From Actinomycetes bacterium (GTDB taxonomy: Bacteria > Actinomycetota > Actinomycetes > Actinomycetales > Actinomycetaceae), in the NCBI GenBank assembly GCA_023387755.1, contig JAEWHO010000054.1, forward strand, positions 1 through 19,325: a stretch of DNA of 19,325 nt, in the 5' to 3' direction. Below the pieces are notes generated by a model. It ran no database searches and had not been told where the DNA came from. It saw nothing but the letters and a program-made list of their open reading frames with translations. This document shows, one piece after another, positions 1 through 6,936 of the stretch (its first letter is position 1; each line of letters begins with the position of its first letter). The translations under genes were made by a program, and so were the position numbers.

Positions 1-86
1 GGTGCGCGAGGGGGGAGTTGAACCCCCACGCCCTCACGGGCACACGGACCTGAACCGTGCGCGTCTGCCTATTCCGCCACTCGCGC
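1..86 (-). tRNA. tRNA-Leu (anticodon CAG)
   Basis: Read on the minus strand this folds as a class II tRNA. The acceptor 5' half GCGCGAG (80-86) pairs with CTCGCGC (4-10). The anticodon loop TTCAGGT lies between CACGG and CCGTG, giving anticodon CAG. A long variable arm is followed by a T arm with GGTTCAACTCC-like sequence. The discriminator A and CC are at 1-3, so the last base of an encoded CCA would fall just outside the window. In Mycobacterium tuberculosis a tRNA-Leu also sits beyond fhaA, which fits the conserved gene order. The gene is divergent from fhaA. Confidence 0.95.
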
Positions 87-137
87 AAGTCTTCCGGGGA
101 GCGACCTACGTCTACTCCTCCGGAGGAACTCTGCCAT

Positions 138-165
138 ATTATCGCCTATTCCCGCCAGTATGAAA
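138..165 (-). promoter_or_regulatory. Candidate promoter of tRNA-Leu
   Basis: On the minus strand a -10-like GATAAT (138-143) lies 16 bases downstream of a weak -35-like TTTCAT (160-165), about 50 bases upstream of the mature tRNA 5' end at 86. The leader between them holds the palindrome CCTCCGGAGG. The -10 match is good and the -35 match is weak. Confidence 0.45.
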
Positions 166-311
166 TTCAGATACCGAGACGCTAGTCACGTGGCCTCTCG
201 CTGTCACTCCCCCTGGGCAGCTCGGCGTCGCCCCCCTGTGCTCAGTCCCAGCGTCACTGCCCCGTTCCACGCCCCACAACCGCCCTCAACAAGCACCTCA
301 GCAGGGTTTTC

Positions 312-331
312 CTCAATTCGTTAGAATTGGG
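312..331. promoter_or_regulatory. Palindrome and possible -10 element upstream of fhaA
   Basis: CAATTC (314-319) and GAATTG (324-329) form a perfect inverted repeat around GTTA. One wobble and one further pair extend it to 312-331. TAGAAT (322-327) inside it resembles a plus-strand -10 box, but no good -35 is visible at the usual distance. It sits about 140 bases before the fhaA start, in the 87-471 gene-free stretch. The rest of that stretch holds the tRNA-Leu promoter and a GC palindrome (422-435) in the presumed leader. The arrangement suggests an operator over the operon promoter, which is inference. Confidence 0.35.
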
Positions 332-471
332 ACGGGTTCGCATGCTCACTGAACAACTCATGGGGCAGGTGGTCCGCGCACGCTCCACACTATGTGGCGC
401 ATCCGCTCCACGCTGACTCAGCGCCCGCGCGGGCGGTAATAACGGGACACGGAGGGGAAGGGTTCATTGCG

Positions 472-1173
472 ATGAGCTTTCTTGACAGATTCGAAAAGAA
501 GGTCGAGAGCGTCGTCTCGGGCGCATTTTCGCGGGCCTTCCGTTCGGAGATCAAACCGGTCGAGATCGCCTCTGCTGTGCGCCGCACCATGGACGAACGG
601 GCCGCTTCCGTCTCCCGCAGCCGCACCATTGCCCCCAATGACTTCGTCGTCACCCTATCGACGACGGACGAAGAAAACTTCAACCAGTGGGGGGCAGAGG
701 CCTTAGCCGAGGAGATCGCAGCCTCAGCCACTGAACACGCAGCCTCCCAGTCCTATTCCTTCCTCGGCCCGGTCAATATTCACTTCCAACTCAATGAAGA
801 ACTAACCACCGGCCAGTACACGATCGCGTCCTCCACCAAACGCGGTGCCGTCGCGCCCGCCACCCACGACAACCCGAGCGAAACCCACCCGATCATCGAG
901 GTTGCCGGCCGGCGTTACCTCCTCACCGGCCCGGTCACAATCATCGGGCGCGGGTCGGAAGCCGACATCGTCGTGGACGATTCCGGCGTCTCCCGCCGCC
1001 ACCTCGAACTGCGCGTCACCCCCCGCGGCGTGATCGCCACCGACCTGGACTCCACCAACGGCCTGTACGTGGAAGGCCACAAAGTCCCGGCCGCCACCCT
1101 CGTGGACGGCAACACCCTCACTATCGGGCGCACCTCCATCAGCTTCTGGTCCCAACCTGCAACGGGGGCGTGA
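472..1173 (+). CDS. fhaA: FhaA: FHA-domain protein with N-terminal DUF3662 domain
   Basis: A 233-residue cytoplasmic phospho-reader. Residues 1-115 form the FhaA N-terminal domain (DUF3662), opening MSFLDRFEKKVESVVSGAFS in the style of the family. Residues 138-228 are an FHA domain with the conserved GR (159-160), SRRH (174-177) and STNG (194-197) motifs that bind phosphothreonine. FhaA of M. tuberculosis is over 500 residues because of a long low-complexity linker; here the linker is only about 20 residues. In mycobacteria FhaA is a substrate of PknA/PknB and binds the MurJ-like MviN, linking phosphorylation to precursor export. The ATG at 472 is preferred because the family N-terminus starts there and an AAGGG lies 9 bases upstream. 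An in-frame GTG at 394 would add 26 residues unlike the family. It is the first gene of the kinase/phosphatase operon, and fhaB starts 4 bases after its stop. Confidence 0.93.
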   Translation: MSFLDRFEKKVESVVSGAFSRAFRSEIKPVEIASAVRRTMDERAASVSRSRTIAPNDFVVTLSTTDEENFNQWGAEALAEEIAASATEHAASQSYSFLGPVNIHFQLNEELTTGQYTIASSTKRGAVAPATHDNPSETHPIIEVAGRRYLLTGPVTIIGRGSEADIVVDDSGVSRRHLELRVTPRGVIATDLDSTNGLYVEGHKVPAATLVDGNTLTIGRTSISFWSQPATGA

Positions 1174-1177
1174 GCTC

Positions 1178-1657
1178 ATGAGCGAACTAGCAGTAACTCT
1201 CCTGCGCCTGTCCTACCTGGCCCTACTGTGGCTATTCGTCCTCTTTACCCTCAACGCCCTACGCCGAGACATCTTCGGTACCACCGTGACCATGCGGGGG
1301 CGCGGAGCGCCCGCCAAACCGGCCGTTCGCGAGCGCCGTCGGGAACCACGCACCGCCCCCAAAACCACCGCCACCCGCCTCATCGTCACCCAAGGCCCAC
1401 TCACCGGCAGCGCCGTCCCCCTCGGCGCCCAGGGCGTGATCGTGGGCCGAGCCTCGTCCAGCTCCCTCGTACTCGACGACGAATACTCCTCCTCCCGCCA
1501 CGCCCGCTTCTTCCAAGACAACGGGCAGTGGTACGTGGAGGACCTCAATTCCACCAACGGCACCTTCGTTGACGGTGCCCGCATCGACCGCCCCACCCCG
1601 GTCGCAACCGGCCAGCCCGTGAAAATCGGGCAGAACGTCATGGAGTTACGCCGATGA
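1178..1657 (+). CDS. fhaB: FhaB (FipA): membrane-anchored FHA-domain protein
   Basis: 159 residues, close to the roughly 155 of M. tuberculosis FhaB/FipA. Residues 6-27 are one hydrophobic segment (LRLSYLALLWLFVLFTLNAL). A basic, Arg-rich linker (about 39-66) follows, then a C-terminal FHA domain with GR (90-91), SSSRH (104-108) and STNG (125-128). The protein should be tethered to the inner face of the membrane and recognise phosphothreonine. In mycobacteria FhaB/FipA connects FtsZ and FtsQ and is a target of PknA/PknB. Its stop overlaps the pstP start (ATGA, 1654-1657), which implies translational coupling. Identification rests on motifs, length, anchor and position. Confidence 0.93.
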   Translation: MSELAVTLLRLSYLALLWLFVLFTLNALRRDIFGTTVTMRGRGAPAKPAVRERRREPRTAPKTTATRLIVTQGPLTGSAVPLGAQGVIVGRASSSSLVLDDEYSSSRHARFFQDNGQWYVEDLNSTNGTFVDGARIDRPTPVATGQPVKIGQNVMELRR

Positions 1658-2973
1658 GCATCCAGTTCCGCTACGCGGCCCGCTCCGACGTCGGAATCGT
1701 ACGCTCCAATAACCAAGATTCCGGGTATGCCGGGCCCCACCTGCTGGTCCTTGCCGACGGGATGGGCGGGCCTGCGGGCGGCGATATTGCCTCCTCAGTG
1801 GCGGTCGCGCACCTATCTCACCTCGACCTGGACACCCCCGGCGCAGACGACCTCATCGACCTGCTCTCCGAGGCCATTAACGAAGCCCACGAAGAGCTCA
1901 TGCGCCGCTCCCAAGCCGATCCGGCCCTCCAGGGCCTGGGGACCACCTGTATCGCGGTGATGCGATCCGGCTCCAAACTGGCGATGGTGCACATCGGGGA
2001 CTCGCGCGCCTACCTGCTGCGCGATGGCAACCTCACCCAGCTCACCAAGGACCACACCTACGTGCAGCACCTGGTCGATATCGGCCGCATCACCCGTGAA
2101 GAAGCCGACTCCCACCCGATGCGCAATATGGTCCTGCGGGCCCTGGGAGATACCGAGGGCGAGGTGGAGATCGATTCGTCGGTCCGGGAGGCGCGTGCCG
2201 GGGACCGCCTGCTACTGTCCTCCGACGGACTTTTCGGCGTCGTCTCGCACGAAACGATCCAAGAAACCCTCGCCGGTATCGCCGACGTCGACGCCTGTGC
2301 CGACGAGCTCATCACCCTCGCGCTGCGTGCCGGTGCCCCCGACAACGTGACCGTTGTGGTGTGCGATATGCTCTCCACCTCCTCCCTGCGCGATGACACC
2401 CAGCCGCCCACCGCCCCGCAGATCGTCGGCGCAGTGGCAACGGATCGAGCCGCCAAAACCCGGGCGATTCACAACCGGGACGCCGCCGGCCGGGCAGCCC
2501 GGTTGCGGCCAGAAAAACCGAGCCCTGACGTCGACGACGATGCTCCCACCACCCACCCCCGCCGCCTGTGGGGCCGGATAATCGGGGCCGTGCTCACACT
2601 CGCGGTACTCCTGGGATGCGGCGCCGCCGCCTGGGGCTGGACGCGCACACAGTACTACGTGGCTAATGACAACGGTTACGTGACGGTCTACCAGGGAATC
2701 CCCCAATCCATCGGTTCGTGGAAACTATCCAATGTGCACCACCGCACCGATATTGAAGTGGATCGTCTACCTACCTACGCGCAGCAGCGCCTACAAACCC
2801 CCACTACCCGCTCATCCCTGGAGCAGGCTGAGGAAGTGGTCGCAAACCTGCGCAGCCTGGCCCAGCAGGCACCCCTAACCGAACTGCAGGAAGGGACCGC
2901 TCCGGCAGAAAGCACCCCGCCGGCTGACAACACCACTCCGACCGTATCCCCAACCCCAACGCAGGAGGGCTAG
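1654..2973 (+). CDS. pstP: PstP: PP2C-family Ser/Thr protein phosphatase
   Basis: 439 residues. Residues 1-240 form a PP2C (PPM) catalytic domain with the metal-binding motifs RSNNQD (17-22), DGMGG (35-39), GDSRAY (115-120), SSDGLF (189-194) and GAPDN (227-231). A linker follows, then one membrane helix at about 307-329, then an extracytoplasmic tail ending in a Pro/Thr-rich stretch (410-439). This layout is that of actinobacterial PstP, which dephosphorylates PknA, PknB and their substrates, including FHA proteins and penicillin-binding proteins. All metal-ligand Asp residues expected from the family appear present. The start overlaps fhaB by four bases, and the stop TAG shares its last base with the rodA GTG start. 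Confidence 0.96.
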   Translation: MSIQFRYAARSDVGIVRSNNQDSGYAGPHLLVLADGMGGPAGGDIASSVAVAHLSHLDLDTPGADDLIDLLSEAINEAHEELMRRSQADPALQGLGTTCIAVMRSGSKLAMVHIGDSRAYLLRDGNLTQLTKDHTYVQHLVDIGRITREEADSHPMRNMVLRALGDTEGEVEIDSSVREARAGDRLLLSSDGLFGVVSHETIQETLAGIADVDACADELITLALRAGAPDNVTVVVCDMLSTSSLRDDTQPPTAPQIVGAVATDRAAKTRAIHNRDAAGRAARLRPEKPSPDVDDDAPTTHPRRLWGRIIGAVLTLAVLLGCGAAAWGWTRTQYYVANDNGYVTVYQGIPQSIGSWKLSNVHHRTDIEVDRLPTYAQQRLQTPTTRSSLEQAEEVVANLRSLAQQAPLTELQEGTAPAESTPPADNTTPTVSPTPTQEG

Positions 2974-4412
2974 TGGCAACGATCACCACCAGCGCCCCCC
3001 GCTCTGGGCGCATAACCGAACTCCTCCTCCTCATTCCCGCCCTCGCGTTGGGGCTTTACGCCTACGTGCAAGTCGGTTTGGCCGTCGACGGCGCACCCCC
3101 TGCCCGTCTCACCACCTACGCGGTCGGTTTCACCCTGCTGGCCGTTATCACCCACCTGGTGGTGCGCTGGCGGGCCCCCTATGCGGACCCGGTGATCCTG
3201 CCGATTGCTATCGCCTTCAATGGGATTGGCCTGGCCATGATCGCCCGTTTGGACGCCTCCTACTTGAAGCTAGGCCGCACGCAGCACTCCTTTGCCACCG
3301 GCCAGTTGCAGTGGAGCGTCATCGGGGTGGCGCTGTGTATCGGCGTCGTCCTGATTTTGCGCGATCACCGCACCCTGCGGCGTTTCACCTATATCTCCCT
3401 GGTGGGCGGCCTGGTGATGCTCCTGCTCCCGCTGCTGCCGGTGATCGGGAAGAACATTAACGGATCGCGGATTTGGATCGGGCTCGGGCCGTTCTCCTTC
3501 CAGCCCGGGGAGGTCGCTAAAATCCTGCTGGCGATCTTCTTTGCCGGCTACCTAGCTACCCAGCGGGACAATCTAGCGCTCGCTGGCCCCAAGATCCTCG
3601 GCCTGCAACTGCCGCGGCTGCGCGACTTCGGCCCCCTGCTGCTGGCGTGGGCGGTCGCCGTTGCGGTGCTCGTGTTCGAAAAAGACCTCGGCACCTCCCT
3701 GCTGTTCTTCGGCCTATTCGTGGCGATGCTCTACGTAGCCACCGAGCGGGTCAGCTGGATCATTATCGGGTTGGGTCTGTTCGTCACCGCCGTCGTTATT
3801 GCCGGCAACCTGTTCACCCACGTCTACGCGCGCTACGAAATCTGGCGGGACCCCCTCTCCCAGGCCATGTATAACCGTGCACCGGGTGGCTCCCACCAAC
3901 TCGTGCAGGGCTTCTTCGGTATGGCCCAAGGCGGGCTGATGGGCACCGGCTGGGGCTACGGACACCCTGAGCTCGTCTACGCCGCCCACTCGGACTTCAT
4001 CGCTGCGTCCCTGGCCGAAGAACTCGGCCTCACCGGCCTGATCGCCCTGCTACTCCTCTACCTGATCCTCGCCCTGCGCGGGATCCGCATCGGCCTAGCC
4101 GTGCGGGACGCATTCGGCAAACTCCTGTGCGCCGGCTTAGCGTTCGTGCTGGCCTTCCAGGTATTCGTCGTCGTCGGTGGGATCACGCGGGTTATCCCGC
4201 TCACCGGCCTGACCCTGCCCTTCCTCGCCCAGGGCGGCTCCTCCCTCATCGCGAACTGGGTGATCGTGGGGTTGCTTTTGCGGATTTCCGACGGCGCTTG
4301 CGGGCCCGGCTCAGCCGCGCCGGCCCCGCAGGTGGTGGCGGGCGCTATCCCGCCTACGATCGGTGACCTCTCCGATGATGAGCAAGTAACGGAGGCGGTG
4401 AATATCCGATGA
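2973..4412 (+). CDS. rodA: RodA/FtsW-family SEDS peptidoglycan glycosyltransferase
   Basis: 479 residues with about ten hydrophobic segments from residue 15 to 437. Family signatures include FQPGEVAKI (176-184), FEKDLGTSL (235-243) with the Asp equivalent to the one needed for SEDS polymerase activity, GWGYGHPE (326-333) and TGLTLPFLAQGGSSL (411-425). It polymerises lipid II into glycan strands together with the class B PBP encoded next (pbpA). The start is GTG at 2973, one base into the pstP stop, with AGGAGGG at 2963-2969 as ribosome binding site inside pstP. The C-terminal tail of about 40 residues is cytoplasmic and Ala/Pro-rich. It is RodA rather than FtsW by position: M. tuberculosis rodA occupies the same slot between pstP and pbpA. 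Confidence 0.95.
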   Translation: MATITTSAPRSGRITELLLLIPALALGLYAYVQVGLAVDGAPPARLTTYAVGFTLLAVITHLVVRWRAPYADPVILPIAIAFNGIGLAMIARLDASYLKLGRTQHSFATGQLQWSVIGVALCIGVVLILRDHRTLRRFTYISLVGGLVMLLLPLLPVIGKNINGSRIWIGLGPFSFQPGEVAKILLAIFFAGYLATQRDNLALAGPKILGLQLPRLRDFGPLLLAWAVAVAVLVFEKDLGTSLLFFGLFVAMLYVATERVSWIIIGLGLFVTAVVIAGNLFTHVYARYEIWRDPLSQAMYNRAPGGSHQLVQGFFGMAQGGLMGTGWGYGHPELVYAAHSDFIAASLAEELGLTGLIALLLLYLILALRGIRIGLAVRDAFGKLLCAGLAFVLAFQVFVVVGGITRVIPLTGLTLPFLAQGGSSLIANWVIVGLLLRISDGACGPGSAAPAPQVVAGAIPPTIGDLSDDEQVTEAVNIR

Positions 4413-5863
4413 ATCGTCCACTGCGTCGCCTCGCCACGGTGATGTGTCTGATGTTCGTGGCGCTACTCATCTCGTCTACGACGATCCAGTTCTTCCAGGC
4501 CCCGTCCCTGAATGCAGACGCCCGCAATGTGCGCGAGATTTACCGCGAATACGGGCGCGATCGCGGCCCCATCATTGTGGCTGGTGAACCCATTGCCACC
4601 TCCGTACCCTCCGAGAACGTCTACAAGTTCCAGCGCACCTATACGCAAGGTCCGCTCTACGCTCACACCACCGGCTATTTCGCGACCGCTTTCAACTCCG
4701 CCACCGGGATTGAGAAAGCCGAATCGCGGGTGCTGAACGGCACCGCCGATTCCCTCCTGGTTTCGCGGTTACAAGACCTCATCACCGGCCGCCAACCCAA
4801 GGGCGGATCCGTTGAGCTCACTATCGACCCGGCAGCCCAGCAAGCCGCCTGGGATGCGTTGGGGAACCAAAACGGCGCCGTCGTCGCCATCCGCCCGAAA
4901 ACTGGCGAGATTCTGGCGTTGGTGTCCAAACCGAGTTTCGATCCCAATGATCTCGCCACCCACACCAAGGAGGCCGCCCAGAAAGCGTGGGAAAGCCTGC
5001 AGGACAATCCCGATAAACCTCTCGATAACCGCGCGCTCGGCTCACAACTGTATGCGCCCGGCTCGATTTTCAAGGTCATCACGGCGGCCGCCTACCTGGA
5101 GAAGAACGGCGGGGAAGCCACCCAGGAGGTCCCCACGCAGGCCACCTTCACCCTCCCCGGCTCCTCCTCGGTGCTGCATAATCCAGGCAAATCCTCCTGT
5201 GGGGACGGTGACGCCGGCCCTCTAACCTTCGCTTTCGCCCACTCGTGTAACACCACGTTCGCGCAGTTGGCGATCTCCGTGGGGCAAGAAGGGTTAGTTG
5301 GTGAGGCTAAGAAGTTCGGTTTTGAGGACCGCTTGAATGTGCCGATGTCGGTACGGCCCTCCAGCGTGGGCGAGGTAAAGGACAACGCTCAACTGGCGTT
5401 ATCCGGGATCGGTCAGTACGAGGTGCGGGTTTCCCCCTTGCAGATGGCGATGGTCGCTTCCGCCGTCGCTAATAATGGTTCCCTCATGACCCCGTATCTG
5501 GTCAAAACCGTGCGCGACGCGGACCTAGCCGAGGTTTCCTCCACTGCACCGAAGGAATACTCCCGCCCGATGAGCGCTCAAACGGCGGCCACCATTACGG
5601 AGTTGATGAAGGCTGTGGTCACGGACGGCACCGGGAAGCCGGCCGCTCTGAAGGGCGTACAAGTGGCCGCAAAAACGGGTACCGCTCAGACCGGTAATGA
5701 GTCCCACCCGCATGCGTGGATTATTGGTTTCGCACCCGCCGATGATCCGCAGGTAGCGGTAGCCGTCCTCGTGGAGCACGGGGGTGACGCCGGGGGTGCC
5801 GCCGACGGCGGACATACGGCCGGTCCGATTGCCCGCAAAGTGATGGAGGCGGTGATTAAATGA
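4409..5863 (+). CDS. pbpA: PbpA: class B penicillin-binding protein (transpeptidase)
   Basis: 484 residues, about the size of M. tuberculosis PbpA. An N-terminal signal anchor (about 8-30) is followed by a short pedestal region and the transpeptidase domain from about 137. The catalytic motifs are SIFK (219-222, acylated Ser219), SCN (279-281) and KTGTAQ (422-427). It cross-links peptidoglycan outside the membrane and is the expected partner of the SEDS protein just upstream, since start and stop overlap as ATGA (4409-4412). The sequence between motifs has no gaps. Mycobacterial PbpA is phosphorylated by PknB, whose gene lies two genes downstream. Confidence 0.95.
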   Translation: MNRPLRRLATVMCLMFVALLISSTTIQFFQAPSLNADARNVREIYREYGRDRGPIIVAGEPIATSVPSENVYKFQRTYTQGPLYAHTTGYFATAFNSATGIEKAESRVLNGTADSLLVSRLQDLITGRQPKGGSVELTIDPAAQQAAWDALGNQNGAVVAIRPKTGEILALVSKPSFDPNDLATHTKEAAQKAWESLQDNPDKPLDNRALGSQLYAPGSIFKVITAAAYLEKNGGEATQEVPTQATFTLPGSSSVLHNPGKSSCGDGDAGPLTFAFAHSCNTTFAQLAISVGQEGLVGEAKKFGFEDRLNVPMSVRPSSVGEVKDNAQLALSGIGQYEVRVSPLQMAMVASAVANNGSLMTPYLVKTVRDADLAEVSSTAPKEYSRPMSAQTAATITELMKAVVTDGTGKPAALKGVQVAAKTGTAQTGNESHPHAWIIGFAPADDPQVAVAVLVEHGGDAGGAADGGHTAGPIARKVMEAVIK

Positions 5864-6936
5864 GCCCGCTGCTGAGCCACCACATCTACCCCGGCCTCGT
5901 CTTGGGCGGCCGCTTCCGCCTGGACGTCGCCGTCGCCTCCGGGGGAATGGGGGAAGTCTGGCGGGCCACCGACCTGCGTGGCCGGGTAGACCACGGGCCG
6001 GGCGGGGGCCGCCGCGTAGCCGTGAAAATCCTGCGTTCAGACCTGCAATCCGACACCGTCTTCTTCCACCGCCTGCGCGCCGAGGCCACCAATCTGGCGG
6101 CCCTCGACCATCCCGCAATCGCGCGTTTTATCGAACACGGCCGGGACCAGTCCGTGGACTACCTGGCTATGGAGTTCGTGCCCGGCGTGCCTTTATCCCG
6201 CCTGGCTGAAGGCGGTTGCCAACCCACCGAACCAACCCTGCCCTCCAGCGTCGCTACCACTCAGCGAAGCGGCCGCTTCACCTCGATACCGCGCTCGCTA
6301 CGCCGTTCCAGCGCGGTCCCAGATTTTGACGACGACGCCGTCAGCCACCAGCCCGCCTCCGGCGGGATCCTCACCTATGCGCGTGCCTGCCACATTTTGG
6401 CAATCACCGCCCAGGCGCTAGCCCACGCGCATGCGCGCGGCGTCGTCCACCGGGATGTAAAACCCGATAATATCCTCGTGCAGACGCACCCGAATTACGA
6501 CGAAGTCCACGTCACCGATTTCGGTATTTCTCTCGGCTCGGATGCCTCGAATCTTACCGACCCTGGCCGGGTGATGGGCACGGCCGAGTATATGGCCCCA
6601 GAACGAGTGCGGGGGGCGGCGTCGTCCCCGCTAACCGATATGTATGCCCTCGGCGTGACGGCATTTGAGGTGGTCACCGGTTACCGCCCCTATGACGGCC
6701 CCAACCCGGTGGCTATCGCGATGCGACACGTCTCCGATCCCCTCCCGCAGCTCCCGGCTCGCGTGCCGCGGGGACTGCGTAACCTTATTACCGCCCTGTT
6801 AGATAAAGACCCCCACACGCGCCCGCATAATGCGGGTGCGGTGGCAAAGAAATTTGCTGAGCTAGCGAAGGCCGATAGCCTAGCAAGACCGCCTGCGGCA
6901 ACATCGGCTGCACGCTCAAAGGAGGATACGTGGTAG
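5860..6936 (+). CDS. pknA: PknA-type Ser/Thr protein kinase, soluble and with a domain insert
   Basis: 358 residues, almost all kinase domain. Visible motifs: glycine loop SGGMGEV (27-33), VAVK with Lys56, helix C Glu75, HRDVKPDN (197-204) with catalytic Asp199, DFG (220-222) and APE (246-248). Two features are odd. Residues about 117-169, between the hinge and helix E, carry a Ser/Thr/Arg-rich and Asp-rich insert of about 50 residues where M. tuberculosis PknA has a short connection. The protein also ends about 25 residues after the kinase fold with no hydrophobic helix, whereas mycobacterial PknA (431 residues) has a transmembrane anchor. All catalytic residues are present, so activity is expected. 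The start overlaps pbpA (ATGA). The assignment as PknA rests on its position between pbpA and pknB. Confidence 0.92.
   Translation: MSPLLSHHIYPGLVLGGRFRLDVAVASGGMGEVWRATDLRGRVDHGPGGGRRVAVKILRSDLQSDTVFFHRLRAEATNLAALDHPAIARFIEHGRDQSVDYLAMEFVPGVPLSRLAEGGCQPTEPTLPSSVATTQRSGRFTSIPRSLRRSSAVPDFDDDAVSHQPASGGILTYARACHILAITAQALAHAHARGVVHRDVKPDNILVQTHPNYDEVHVTDFGISLGSDASNLTDPGRVMGTAEYMAPERVRGAASSPLTDMYALGVTAFEVVTGYRPYDGPNPVAIAMRHVSDPLPQLPARVPRGLRNLITALLDKDPHTRPHNAGAVAKKFAELAKADSLARPPAATSAARSKEDTW

Noticed and set aside
394..471. Upstream GTG start that would extend FhaA by 26 residues
   Set aside because: The extension is unlike the family; the known FhaA N-terminus begins at the ATG at 472, which has an AAGGG 9 bases upstream.
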